In this document: positions 46,468 to 58,521 of the stretch, piece by piece | Position numbering within the stretch: position 1 is the stretch's first letter | Layout of the letters: every line of letters starts with the position of its first letter | Source of the DNA: Mycobacterium dioxanotrophicus | GTDB lineage: Bacteria; Actinomycetota; Actinomycetes; Mycobacteriales; Mycobacteriaceae | Assembly: GCF_002157835.1 (NCBI RefSeq) | Contig: NZ_CP020809.1 | Span: 6,448,001 to 6,512,000 of the forward strand | Reading direction: 5' to 3' | DNA: 64,000 nt | The notes under the pieces: generated by a model | What the model saw: the letters and a program-made list of their open reading frames with translations, nothing else | Told to the model about the DNA's origin: nothing | The model's database searches: none | Translations under genes and position numbers: made by a program

Positions 46468-47553
46468 TCAGCCTGCCGTGGTGATCGAGTCGTCGGTAAT
46501 GCCTGCTGCGCGCCGCGCGGCGAGCCGGTGCTTCTGCGGTTCGATGGTGTAGCGCGGATCCTTGGCCGAATGGATGCCTGCCTCGAAGACACCGAACCGG
46601 GTCAACGCCGAGGCCGCCATCAACGCCAGGCCGGAAACCGCGGCGACGACGCGGTTACGCCCGCCGAGCACCGCACCCACACCACCGGCGACGGCCAGCC
46701 GCTCGGCCCACCGCAGCATCTCTCCGGCCGAGCCGTGATGCAGTGGTTCCGCCGCGACCGGGTCCATCCGGCGTTCCATCAGCTTCATGGCCGTGATGTC
46801 GCCGACCACACCGAGCGCGGCCAGCGTGCGCGCCGGGCCGGTCTCGGCCACCGGTGTGGTGACCATCGCCAGTCCTGCCGAAGCCAGGCTCGCGGAGCTG
46901 ACGAACACGAACGGCAGATCCCGGTGGGCGTCGTTCCACGTCGGATTCGCGGTGTCGGACAACAGAACTGCGGTGTAGACGGCCAGGGGCGCGGCGAACA
47001 CGCCTGCTTCGAGGCCGGCCGGTCCCTCGACGACCCGCAGCACCGAGCGCAACGGTCCGAGCGGCAGCCGCTCCCCCGTCATCCGGTCGACTTCGGCGAC
47101 CGCCGCGACGCCGATACCCCCGCTGAACGCCGAGAGGATCCACGACCCCACGCTCATCGGCGAGGTGATCTTGAAGGTGCGCATCATGTTGTAGAACCGG
47201 TCGGGCCGCCCAAGATCGGCGACCAGCGCCACCGCGCCGAGGCCGACGGCGCCCAGCGCACCCAACCGTGCATTGCGCCGCAGTCGGGGCCTGCCGGTCA
47301 GCTGCGCGCCGAGCCCGAGCAGACCCGAACCGCCCGCGACCCCGCCGAGGAACAGATACGCCGCGACCTCATGGCCCCATGGCGGTGGTTTGACCACCGG
47401 ACGGCCGTAGTACGAGGTGAATTCGGCCTCCGGCACCATCGGCATCTCACGAGCGCCGTCCCCGCCGGACCCGCCACCACGGCGCCGCCGCTTACCGCCG
47501 CCGCGCCGCCGCCGCGGCGGCTCGGGCGGCCGATAGCTGTCGAATTCGCTCAT
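46468..47553 (-). CDS. NrfD/PsrC-family membrane subunit of formate dehydrogenase
   Basis: A 361-residue membrane protein with about eight to nine hydrophobic segments (HEVAAYLFLGGVAGGSGLLGLG is the first). The NrfD family anchors iron-sulfur/molybdopterin enzymes and transfers electrons to quinone. The N-terminus has an odd Arg/Gly-rich stretch (RRRRGGGKRRRRGGG). ATG at 47553 overlaps the fdhB stop as ATGA. Confidence 0.88.
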   Translation of the reverse strand: MSEFDSYRPPEPPRRRRGGGKRRRRGGGSGGDGAREMPMVPEAEFTSYYGRPVVKPPPWGHEVAAYLFLGGVAGGSGLLGLGAQLTGRPRLRRNARLGALGAVGLGAVALVADLGRPDRFYNMMRTFKITSPMSVGSWILSAFSGGIGVAAVAEVDRMTGERLPLGPLRSVLRVVEGPAGLEAGVFAAPLAVYTAVLLSDTANPTWNDAHRDLPFVFVSSASLASAGLAMVTTPVAETGPARTLAALGVVGDITAMKLMERRMDPVAAEPLHHGSAGEMLRWAERLAVAGGVGAVLGGRNRVVAAVSGLALMAASALTRFGVFEAGIHSAKDPRYTIEPQKHRLAARRAAGITDDSITTAG

Positions 47554-48536
47554 GACCTACCTCGGAGGAACGAGAACGCCGCCGCCGCAACCATTCCCAG
47601 TGCGGCGACGCCTGCCCTCTTGTACATCGTCATGAGATCGGCTGTGCACACCCGCGGATCCGGCGGCAGGCCGTACACCTCGGGTTCGTCGAGCAGCAGG
47701 AACACCGAACCGGTGCCGCCCACCCCGTCGAGTTCGTTGGCGCCGTAGAGCCTTGCCTCGGTCAAGCCCTGGGCATGCAGCTGCGCCACCCGTTCACGCG
47801 CCTCGACGACCAGGTCGTCGTGGTCACCGAACTTGATCGACGTCGTCGGGCACGTCTTCGCGCACGCCGGGGTCTGGTCCTCGACGAGCCGGTCGTAGCA
47901 CAGCGTGCATTTCTGCGCGATGCCGCGCTTGGGCACCTCAGGCTGTTCGCCTTTGCGGTCGCCGGGCCCGGTCGTGGTCCCGAAGGTGCCGTCGTTGCGC
48001 CGCTCGACCACGCCGAACGGGCAGCCGGCCACGCACGTGCCGCAGCCGTTGCACACGTCGTCCTGCACCACCACGGTGCCGAATTCGGTGCGGAACATCG
48101 CGCCCGTCGGACAGACATCCAGGCATCCGGCGTGTGTGCAGTGCTTGCACACATCCGAGGCCATGAGCCAACGGAACTCCGGGGTGTCCGGCGGTGTGGT
48201 GTCGATGGCCGCGACCGGCCTGCCGACAGCGGGCATCCCGAGGCTCACCAGAGCACGGCCGGACTCGCGCGCCTCCTCGATGCGGTCCCGGTTCTGTTCG
48301 ACGAACGCGACATGGCGCCACGTGCTGGCGCCGAGCGCGCCGGTGTTGTCGTAGGACGAGCCGAGCAGCTCGAGGTCACCGTCACGCGGGTTTTGGTTCC
48401 ACTCCTTGCACGCCACCTCGCAGGCTTTGCAGCCAATACAGATCGACGTGTCGGTGAAGAAACCTTTGCGTTCCGCGGTGTGCTCCGCCCAGTGCGCGTC
48501 GGCGGCCGGATCGCTCGGCCCCGCGAACTGACCCAT
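47550..48536 (-). CDS. fdhB: formate dehydrogenase iron-sulfur subunit FdhB
   Basis: A 328-residue ferredoxin-like subunit with four 4Fe-4S motifs: CIGCKACEVACKEWN near residue 33, CKHCTHAGCLDVCPTGA, CNGCGTCVAGCPFGV and CTLCYDRL/CAKTCPTTS. A single hydrophobic segment at the C-terminus (AALGMVAAAAFSFL) may anchor it. It links FdhA to the NrfD-like subunit. ATG at 48536 follows GGGAG; the longer reading to 48644 would enter fdhA. Confidence 0.93.
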   Translation of the reverse strand: MGQFAGPSDPAADAHWAEHTAERKGFFTDTSICIGCKACEVACKEWNQNPRDGDLELLGSSYDNTGALGASTWRHVAFVEQNRDRIEEARESGRALVSLGMPAVGRPVAAIDTTPPDTPEFRWLMASDVCKHCTHAGCLDVCPTGAMFRTEFGTVVVQDDVCNGCGTCVAGCPFGVVERRNDGTFGTTTGPGDRKGEQPEVPKRGIAQKCTLCYDRLVEDQTPACAKTCPTTSIKFGDHDDLVVEARERVAQLHAQGLTEARLYGANELDGVGGTGSVFLLLDEPEVYGLPPDPRVCTADLMTMYKRAGVAALGMVAAAAFSFLRGRS

Positions 48537-48555
48537 CAGCGCTCCCTCCCGGACG

Positions 48556-51500
48556 TCACCACCGTGACCATCCTTCCTTGGCGGGATCGTCCTGTTCGCC
48601 CGGCGGGTCGATGATCTCCCGCGCGGGATCGGTGATCCGCACATTGTCCGTCTCGGTCGTCGCGCCCGACCGGGACTGGTACTCCTCGATCAACTGCAGC
48701 AGCGCGGGACCTTGGGGCCTGCGGCCCGGCCGGATGTCGCACGACCCGGCCTTGGACTCCTGGATCTGCACGTTCGGATCGAGCGTGAGGCCCAGGAGAT
48801 CATTGGCCGCGTCGCCGCTGACGACGGCGTCGCCACCGACACCCCAGTGATACGGGAGGCCGATCTGGTGCACCGTGTGCCCGCCGATGGTCAGCGGGGT
48901 CATCCGCTCGGTCACCAGCACGCGGGCCTCGATCGCCGCGCGCGGCGACACGATGGTGGCCCAGCCGTAGGGTTCCAGGCCCCGTTCGGCGGCCAGCTCC
49001 GGCGAGACCTCACAGAACATCTCCGGCTGCAGCTCGGAAAGGTAAGGCAGCCAACGACTCATCCCGCCTGCCGTGTGGTGCTCGGTGAGCCGGTAGGTCG
49101 TAAAGACATACGGAAACACATCCGCGCCCGGGTCGCCGGCACTGGGAGCGCTCAGATTGTCCTTGCGCGGGAAGATGACTCGCGACGGACTCTGCTGCTG
49201 CGGGTAGAGCGCGTTGGCGACCGGCGACTCCTGCGGCTCGTAGTGCGTGGGCAGCGGCCCGTCGAGCAGCCCGCGCGGCGCGAACAGCCAGCCTTTGCCG
49301 TCGGGTTGCATGATGAACGCGTCGTCACCGGCCAGCGCGGCAGGCCCACCGAGCGCCGGGTCCGGGCGACTGCCCGGGGCCCGGTCCGCCGGGAAGTCGG
49401 GCACGTCGTCGCCCACCCAGCGGCCCTGCTGCTCGTCCCACCAGACGTACTTCTTGCGGTCACTCCACGGCTTGCCGTCCGGGTCGGCCGACGCGCGGTT
49501 GTAGAGCATCCGGCGGTCGGCCGGCCACGCCCACCCCCACTCCGACTGGCTCGGCGACGGGCCGCCGCCCGGCGCCCGGCGGGCGGCCTGATTGACACCC
49601 TCGGCGTATACCCCGGTGTAGATCCAGCAGCCCGCGGCGGTCGACCCGTCCGCGCGCAGCTCGTTGTACGACGACAACGGCGTGCCCTCGTCCGGGCCGG
49701 TCAGATGACATCCGTTGATCTCGGCGAGCACCGACTCGGGCAACGGTTCGCCGTGCTCGTCGGTGGGATAGTCCCACGTGAGATCGAGCAGCGGACGATC
49801 CCGCTCGTCGGTCGACCCGGCGAGCTTGGCCCGGATCCGCTGGCCCAACTTGAAGAAGAAGTCCAGCTCGCTCTGGCACTGCCCGGGCGGGGCGAGAGCC
49901 TGATGGCGCCACTGCACGAGCCGCTGGGTCTGGGTGAACGATCCCGCCTTCTCGACGTGGGTGGCCGCCGGCATGAAGAACACCTCGGTCTCGATGTCCT
50001 CGGTGCGCAGCTCGCCCGACGCGATCTCGGGCGAGTCCTTCCAGAAGGTCGCCGACTCGATGAGGTTGAGATCGCGCACCACGAGCCACTTCAGATGCGC
50101 CATGCCGAGGCGCTGCATGCGGCCGTGTGCCGACCCGACCGCGGGGTTCTGGCCGAGCAGGAAGTACCCCTCGACCTCGTCGTCGAGCATCGACATCACC
50201 GTCTGGTAGGTGCCGTGCGGGCCGTTGAGCCGCGGCAGGTAGTCGTAGGCCCAGTCGTTGTCCTCCCGTGCGGCATCGCCCCACCACGCCTTGAGCAGGC
50301 TCACGGTGTAGGCATCGGCGTTGGCCCAGAACCCTTTCTGCTTCTTCGACCCGACCGCCTCCACGTATTCGGCGAAGGTGTCGTGGCTGCCCGCCTTGGG
50401 CATCGGCAGATAACCCGGCAGCAGGTTGAACAGCGTCGGGATGTCCGTCGAGCCCTGGATGCTGGCGTGCCCGCGCAGCGCCATGATGCCACTGCCCGGA
50501 CGCCCCACGTTGCCCAGCAACAGCTGCAAAATGGTTGCGGTGCGGATGAATTGGGCGCCTAGGGTGTGTTGGGTCCAACCGACCGCGTACGCGAAGCAGG
50601 TGGTGCGTTCCCGGCCGGAATTCTGCGTGATGGTCCGGGCCAGATAGTCGAAGTCGCCGACGCTGATGCCGCACACGTCCCGCACCATCTCTGGGGTGTA
50701 GCGGGCGTAGTGCCGTTTGACGATCTGGAACACCGTCCGCGGATGCTGCAGGGTGTCGTCGCGCTGCACGCCTGCGTGTTCGAGCGGCGGGCCGCCGCTT
50801 CCGTACTGGTCACCGGTGGCACTGTCCGACGCGCTCTGACCAGACGCCTCCTGGCCGGGCGCCCCGATGCCACCGCCGTCCGCATCGGCGTACGACCATG
50901 TCGTCGGGTCGTACTGGCCCGTCTCGGGATCGAAGCCCGAGAACAGGCCACCGAGATCCTCGGTGTCGCGGTAGTTCTCGTTGATCAGCGTGGCCGCGTT
51001 GGTGTAGGCGACCACGTACTCCTTGAACCACAGGTCGTTGGTCAGGATGTAGTTGATCAACGCGCCGAGCAGCACCACGTCCGAACCGGCCCGGATCGGG
51101 ATGTGCTTGTCAGCGACCGCCGAGGTGCGGGTGAACCGCGGATCGACGTGAATCACGGTGGCCCCGCGCTTTTTCGCTTCGGTGACCCACTGGAAGCCCA
51201 CGGGATGGCACTCGGCCATGTTGGAACCCTGGATGACAATGCAGTCCGCATTGGCCATGTCTTGCAGGGGTTGCGTCGCACCACCGCGACCGAAGGAGGC
51301 TCCCAGACCGGGAACCGTGGCGCTGTGTCAAATACGCGCCTGGTTCTCGATCTGGACGGCGCCCGCGGCCGTGAAGAGTTTCTTGATCAGGTAGTTCTCT
51401 TCGTTGTCCAGCGTGGCGCCGCCCAGCGACGCGATGCCCATGGTCCGGCGCAGCGGCCTGCCCTGTTCATCGCGCTCCTGCCAGGTGTACCGGCGCGATT

Positions 51501-51897
51501 TGATGAACCGGTCGGCCACCATGTCGATGGCGGTGTCGAGGTCAAGCTTCTGCCATTGCGTGGCCCGCGGCGCGCGGTAGAGCACCTCGGTCTGCCTGCC
51601 GGGCGAGTTGACCAGCTGCTCACTGGCCGAGCCCTTCGGGCAGAGCCGCCCCCGCGAGATCGGCGAATCGGGGTCTCCCTCGATCTGCACGACCTTCTCG
51701 TCCTTGACGTACACCCGTTGGCCGCAGCCCACCGCGCAGTACGGGCACACCGACTGCACGACGCGGTCGGCGGTCGAGGTACGTGGCTCGATGGCACGAG
51801 TGTGTGCGGAGGTGACCGCGGGCCCGCGACCCAACAGGTCACCGGAGCGGAATTGCCGCAGCACGGGCCACTGAAGAAAGAACTTCGGTCCTGCCAT
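48556..51897 (-). CDS. fdhA: selenocysteine-containing formate dehydrogenase catalytic subunit FdhA
   Basis: A molybdopterin enzyme oxidising formate to CO2, 1113 residues when the in-frame TGA at 51328-51330 is read as Sec (residue 190). The sequence around it, NQARI-U-HSATVPGLGASFGRGGATQ, is the canonical FDH active-site context, and a SECIS hairpin follows. The N-terminal 4Fe-4S ligands are in CPYCAVGCGQ and GRLCPKG; MPT-binding segments follow to the end. A conventional reading would split it into 51328-51930 and 48556-51258. I choose ATG 51897 because family members begin MAGxKFFLxWP; ATG 51930 is possible and has a purine-rich upstream region. No Tat signal is clear. It lies after the Clp gene and 19 bases before fdhB. 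Confidence 0.95.
51298..51330 (-). promoter_or_regulatory. SECIS element with its UGA codon
   Basis: On the coding strand, UGA (51330-51328) is followed after exactly 11 bases by GGUUCCC-GGUCU-GGGAGCC (51316-51298), a 7-bp stem with the GGUCU loop. Spacing, the GGUU stem base and the GGUCU loop match the E. coli fdhF SECIS. This is the binding site for SelB. Confidence 0.93.
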
Positions 51898-51944
51898 GGA
51901 TTCGAGGCTAGTACGCGAACGCCGGCTCATCGGTCTGAATCACC

Positions 51945-54489
<2,545 letters not shown>

Positions 54490-54696
54490 CAGAAGAGCTC
54501 CTAACCATGGTGGATTGATGGAAGGGCGATCTGCGATCGAACATTGCATCGCCAGATCGTCGGATTCACAACATTTTTGGAATGGACCGTGGTCCTCATA
54601 GCGGGCCGGTGACGGATGTGGCCACCGGCGCTCGGCCCGGTACATCAAGCCTGTCCCCTCGACCCCTCGTGCGTCCAAGACTTGCTTCCGACCGCG

Positions 54697-54752
54697 TGAT
54701 AGGCGACGCCGATCAACGGCCCGCCCGCTGCACTGATAGGCGCCGCCGATCA
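54697..54752. repeat. two 19-bp direct repeats upstream of clp and FUSC genes
   Basis: TGATAGGCGACGCCGATCA at 54697-54715 and TGATAGGCGCCGCCGATCA at 54734-54752 differ at one base and are 37 bases apart (start to start). They lie in the 356-base gap between the divergent Clp and FUSC genes and could be binding sites for a regulator. An inverted CGATCTG/CAGATCG pair lies closer to the Clp gene. No gene is seen in this gap. Confidence 0.65.
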
Positions 54753-54845
54753 CCAACTCGGAACTTCCGCTTTGACGGCGACATCGCGGTACGGCAGCCT
54801 CATTGTTGTTGTCTGCCAGACCTTTTGATCGATCGGAGTGAACCC

Positions 54846-55865
54846 ATGCGCGCCGTGCAGGTGTACACGCAGGTGCGCATCGCCATGACTCCACCCATGG
54901 GCGACCACCGCCCGGCGCTACGCGTGGCCCTCGGCTTGGCCGTCCCCGGCGTGGCACTGTTGTCGGCCGGACGCCCTGATCTGATGATCTACGCGGTGTT
55001 CGGGGCGATCACCGGGATGTACGGACGGACGGAGTCACGCCAGCGCAGGCTCGCACACCAGACCCAGGGCGCCGTGATTTTGATACTCGGGGTGTCCATC
55101 GGTGTCGCGTTGGGCAATTCTCACGTCGTGCCGGGAGTCTTGGTGCTCGCCGCGGTGGTGTTTGCGGTGGTCGGGTCGGTGGCGACGGACCATCTCGCAC
55201 TCAAACCCGAGGGGCCCTTCTACGGCCTGTTCGCCCTCGGCGCGGTGGCGACCGTCCCGGCGGGCCGCGTGTCGGCGGGTTCGGCGATATTCATCTGTGC
55301 CGCAACGGCTTTACTGTCGATCCTGCTCGGGGTTCTCGACGCACCACGCGGATCGCAGCGGGAGCCACGGCCGCCCATGCCGGACCGCCGTGACGTGCTG
55401 ATGCACGCGAGCCGCTACGCGATCGCCATTGCCGCCGCCGGGACTGCGGGGCTGTCGCTCGGCATCGACCACGCCAACTGGGCGATGGCCGCGGCCGCCG
55501 GCCCACTGGCCGCCGCCGACGCGAGCGGACGCGTCCGGCGCGGTGTCCACCGTCTCGGTGGAACATTCATCGGCCTCATGGTGGCCGCGGTATTGCTCAT
55601 CCCGCAGCCGAGCGAGTACGTGCTGGCGATCTGCGTGATGGCGCTGCTGTTCCCGACCGAACTGTTCATGACCCATCACCACGCGGTAGCGCTGGGCTTC
55701 TTCACACCGTTGATCATGCTGATGACAGACCTGGCCCAACCGGCCGCACCGCTCGAGCTGCTGGCCTATCGCGGCATCGATACCATCATCGGCGTCGGGG
55801 CCGCGATCCTGGTCGCGCTGATCATCAAGGACCGAACCACCGGCCCGCACCCCGATCAGGGCTGA
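54846..55865 (+). CDS. FUSC-family (aromatic acid exporter-like) membrane protein
   Basis: A 339-residue inner-membrane protein with two blocks of hydrophobic helices separated by a charged linker ([19 protein letters not shown] near residue 165). The second block contains [32 protein letters not shown], the FUSC/YccS signature with the RGxxRxxGTxxG pattern. These proteins export aromatic acids or related compounds. GGAG precedes ATG 54846 by 8 bases; an ORF start at 54582 has no support. Confidence 0.85.
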   Translation: MRAVQVYTQVRIAMTPPMGDHRPALRVALGLAVPGVALLSAGRPDLMIYAVFGAITGMYGRTESRQRRLAHQTQGAVILILGVSIGVALGNSHVVPGVLVLAAVVFAVVGSVATDHLALKPEGPFYGLFALGAVATVPAGRVSAGSAIFICAATALLSILLGVLDAPRGSQREPRPPMPDRRDVLMHASRYAIAIAAAGTAGLSLGIDHANWAMAAAAGPLAAADASGRVRRGVHRLGGTFIGLMVAAVLLIPQPSEYVLAICVMALLFPTELFMTHHHAVALGFFTPLIMLMTDLAQPAAPLELLAYRGIDTIIGVGAAILVALIIKDRTTGPHPDQG

Positions 55866-56137
55866 GCGCCACTCGAATTGGCCTCTCCCGGAATCAATCT
55901 CAGTGCGTAGGCGGCGGTTGCCAGTTGCGCGACACCCTGCGGGTCGAGCAGTGATCGGCCGGTGAACTCGTGCAACCGGCGCAGCCGGTACCGGATGGTG
56001 TTCGGGTGGCAGTGCAGAAGCTTCGCCGTCGATTCGGCCGACGTTGCTGGCGTCCGACCAGCAACTCGGCAGTCGCCGCGCGGTAGGACTCCACTCTCGG
56101 CCCACGATGCCAGTTCCGCGATCCTCGCCTCGTTCAC
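55856..56137 (-). pseudogene. remnant of a PucR-type regulator (C-terminal HTH only)
   Basis: A 93-codon frame whose second half, LLHCHPNTIRYRLRRLHEFTGRSLLDPQGVAQLATAAYALRL, is the C-terminal helix-turn-helix of PucR/CdaR regulators. The first 30 codons do not match, and the sensor and GGDEF-like domains (normally 300 residues more) are absent. The 3' end overlaps the FUSC gene end by 10 bases. I read it as the decayed end of a full regulator; a free-standing HTH protein is less likely. Confidence 0.65.
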
Positions 56138-56513
56138 GTGGCCTCACTGACCTGGCCGGCGAGGACGCCGACCTCGCTGGTGTCGCTGCCCCGTGCCGGC
56201 CGGCAGATCAACCGTACCGGTCGTTGCTGCCGCCGGCCGGGGCCGGAGGTCGAAACATGAACCGGGGCAACTGGTATCGACAGACCACCCGAACCGCTGA
56301 TGGGTCGCCAGCGCAGCGGCGGGTTGGCGGGCTCGGCGTGTCGTGGCCCTGAAGGCATACCACACCTGGAAATGCGCCACTGCGGGCGATACCAAAAAAT
56401 CTGATACTGCCGGCGGTGGCGCGTTCCGGGAGGCACATACCCCAACCTTCCAGGTACTGGTGGGACGGGCGTGACGAAGACGGCTTGAGCCCGCAGCGGC
56501 ATCCATACGTGCG
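56138..56513. other. region without a recognisable gene
   Basis: No frame here has convincing motifs or a ribosome site. Its position upstream of the PucR HTH remnant suggests it holds further decayed parts of that gene, but I could not recognise them. Confidence 0.4.
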
Positions 56514-56936
56514 CTATCGGACCGGCGGCTGCGCCGATGCTCGCCAATATCGGAACAGCACCCGGGCCGTCACCGTAGCCTCGCCGTACTTGCGCGAGTC
56601 GTCGGCCATCATGGGGTTGTCACCTTCGATCCACCACCCGCCACGGTAGGGCCGGATGGCGCGTTTGACCACGAGCAGATCAGGGCGGCTGTCGAAGCGT
56701 GCGATCACCACGTGCCCAGGTCGTACCCGCCGCACCCGGTAGACCACGAGCGCGTCACCGTCCTGCAGCGTCGGCGCCATCGACGGGCCGGAAACTCCCA
56801 CGGTGAACACCCGCGACCACACCCAGCCGATACCTGCCGCCGCGACGAGTATCGCAATCGTCTTCGCCCGCCATGCCCAGGTCACGACCGAACCGTACGC
56901 GAGAGGGTCCGGATTGCCGCAAGGCACGTTTACCAC
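56514..56936 (-). CDS. sodX: nickel superoxide dismutase maturation protease (S26 signal-peptidase-like)
   Basis: A 140-residue S26-family protease with one N-terminal membrane segment (AKTIAILVAAAGIGWVWSRV), the catalytic Ser in SGPSMAPTL (about residue 52) and the catalytic Lys in LLVVKRAI. Small S26 proteases next to sodN remove its propeptide so that the nickel hook begins with His. It is divergent from sodN with a 130-base gap. First codon GTG at 56936; GTG at 56885 is an alternative, with TACGGT 6 bases upstream fitting a leaderless start. Confidence 0.85.
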   Translation of the reverse strand: MVNVPCGNPDPLAYGSVVTWAWRAKTIAILVAAAGIGWVWSRVFTVGVSGPSMAPTLQDGDALVVYRVRRVRPGHVVIARFDSRPDLLVVKRAIRPYRGGWWIEGDNPMMADDSRKYGEATVTARVLFRYWRASAQPPVR

Positions 56937-57066
56937 TTTGTCAGCCTGGTTATCCGGTTCAGGAGTAATGTCACAACAAGGAGTCGACGCAGCGACGGTC
57001 GATCCGCTCTGTGCGTGGACTACCTACCCGCACAGCAGTTTTCATGTTGGTACAGGAGAGAGTCAT

Positions 57067-57471
57067 ATGCGACTGCCGTCCTTCCTCGCCCCCCGCGTCA
57101 TCGCCCGTGCACACTGCGACCTGCCTTGCGGTGTGTACGACCCGGCCCAGGCGCGGATCGAGGCCGAATCAATCAAGGCCATAGCGGAGAAGTACCAGGC
57201 CAATGAGGACCCCGAGTTCCGCACCCGCGCGCTGATCATCAAGGAACAGCGTTCGGAACTGGTCAAGCACCATCTCTGGGTGCTGTGGACCGACTATTTC
57301 AAGCCGCCCCACTTCGAGAAATACCCCCAGCTGCATCAGCTGGTGAACGAGGCGACCAAGCTGGCCGGCGCATCCGGCACCAAGGGCTCGGTCGACCCGG
57401 AGGTGGCGCAACAGCTCCTCGACAAGATCGACGAGATCGCCAAGATCTTCTGGGAGACCAAGAAGTCCTGA
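57067..57471 (+). CDS. sodN: nickel-containing superoxide dismutase
   Basis: A 134-residue NiSOD precursor. After a 16-residue propeptide (MRLPSFLAPRVIARA-) comes the nickel hook HCDLPCGVYDP, with His1, Cys2 and Cys6 of the mature enzyme as ligands; the rest is the four-helix bundle. It disproportionates superoxide in the cytosol. ATG 57067 follows GGAGAG. Partner protease sodX is divergent. Confidence 0.96.
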   Translation: MRLPSFLAPRVIARAHCDLPCGVYDPAQARIEAESIKAIAEKYQANEDPEFRTRALIIKEQRSELVKHHLWVLWTDYFKPPHFEKYPQLHQLVNEATKLAGASGTKGSVDPEVAQQLLDKIDEIAKIFWETKKS

Positions 57472-57522
57472 CTCGATTCTGTCGTCACGCACAATCGAGT
57501 TCGAAGTCAAGCACAGACCTCG

Positions 57523-57578
57523 CCGGTTGACCCGTCTGCAGTCGCGCCTGCGCATTAGGCTGCAACCGGGTCAACCGG
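57523..57578. terminator. 12-bp inverted repeat after sodN
   Basis: CCGGTTGACCCG (57523-57534) and CGGGTCAACCGG (57567-57578) are perfect inverted copies around a 32-base interior that itself contains CTGCA/TGCA. It lies 52 bases after the sodN stop and likely ends that transcript. Confidence 0.65.
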
Positions 57579-57600
57579 ATCGAGGGACAGCACGGGGGAC

Positions 57601-57681
57601 GTGACAATCAGCGCGAAGACGATCGGAAATCCCTCAGGCGGCATGGCCGACGATTCGTGGCTGGCCATCTCTGCTGGATGA
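57601..57681 (+). CDS. possible 26-residue leader peptide before the DUF488 gene
   Basis: A short frame from GTG 57601, preceded by GGGGG at 3-7 bases, ending in TGA that overlaps the DUF488 ATG as ATGA. The peptide (MTISAKTIGNPSGG start) has no known motif. The ribosome site and exact coupling suggest it may be translated to drive the next gene, but the evidence is only positional. Confidence 0.35.
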   Translation: MTISAKTIGNPSGGMADDSWLAISAG

Positions 57682-58247
57682 GCGACCCCCCGCCACAAGA
57701 AGCACACTGGCCCGCCGGCGCGATTTTCACCGTCGGGCATTCGACGCTACCGATCGAGGCGTTTGTCGATCTGCTGATGCGCTACGGCATCGAACGACTC
57801 GTGGACATCCGCACGATTCCGCGTTCGCGGCATAATCCGCAGTTCAACGACAGCGAGTTGCCCGTCAGCTTGAGGGCTCACGACATCGAATACCTGCCGC
57901 TGCCGGCGTTGGGTGGTCTGCGGCACGCCCGGAAGGATTCACCCAATACAGGGTGGAAGAACAAGAGCTTTCGCGGCTACGCCGATTACATGCAGACGGA
58001 GGCTTTTCAGCACGCGATCGAAACGCTGATCGTGCTCGGCCGCGAAAAACGCACCTGCATAATGTGCGCCGAGGCAGTGCCGTGGCGCTGCCACCGCTCG
58101 CTGGTCGCCGACGCGCTCTACGCGCACGGTGTTCCCGCCGTGGAGATCTTGTCCGCCACCGACTATCGGATACACAAGCTCACCGGCTTCGCGCAGATCG
58201 ATGGCACGTCGGTGTCCTACCCGCCAGACCAGCCGACGCTTCTGTGA
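57678..58247 (+). CDS. DUF488 family protein
   Basis: A 189-residue DUF488 protein: FTVGHSTLPIEAFVDLLMRYGIERLVDIRTIPRS at the N-terminus, then CAEAVPWRCHRSLVADAL, the conserved CxExxxxxCHR motif near residue 132. The conserved Cys and His suggest an enzyme, but the function is not established. ATG 57678 overlaps the preceding short frame. Confidence 0.88.
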   Translation: MSDPPPQEAHWPAGAIFTVGHSTLPIEAFVDLLMRYGIERLVDIRTIPRSRHNPQFNDSELPVSLRAHDIEYLPLPALGGLRHARKDSPNTGWKNKSFRGYADYMQTEAFQHAIETLIVLGREKRTCIMCAEAVPWRCHRSLVADALYAHGVPAVEILSATDYRIHKLTGFAQIDGTSVSYPPDQPTLL

Positions 58248-58266
58248 TGGGCTGCATACGTTCCCG

Positions 58267-58413
58267 TCATTTGTCGGCAACGTTGCTCCGCAGCCAGCGC
58301 CACCCCGCGGCCACGAGTGCCGGTCCGGCCGAGGCGAGTTCCTGCCACATCGACGGCAGCTCCGGACGGGTACGCCAGCGATCCGGCTCTGCGGGCTCTG
58401 TCGGCTCAGACAC
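58267..58413 (-). CDS. 48-residue hypothetical protein
   Basis: A short frame from GTG 58413 with an excellent ribosome site (GAGGAGG, 6 bases upstream). Residues 1-20 are acidic/proline-rich (SEPTEPAEPDRWRTRPELPS) and 21-45 could form a short amphipathic or membrane-associated helix (ASAGPALVAAGWRWLRS). Convergent with the DUF488 gene. Unknown function. Confidence 0.6.
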   Translation of the reverse strand: MSEPTEPAEPDRWRTRPELPSMWQELASAGPALVAAGWRWLRSNVADK

Positions 58414-58521
58414 GAATACCTCCTCGTCGAATGCGGTCCGCGCTGGTGGAGGTTCCAGTCTGTTGCGAAGGACCCGACGGCGTCCAAGACGTGATTTCGA
58501 ATGATCAATAAGCGATATCGA

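Noticed and set aside
48556..51930. Two separate formate dehydrogenase genes split at a stop codon
   Set aside because: The stop is UGA in the exact Sec context of FDH, both parts are in the same frame, and a SECIS hairpin follows.
54582..54845. N-terminal extension of the FUSC protein
   Set aside because: The extension has no membrane or family features, and a good ribosome site precedes ATG 54846.
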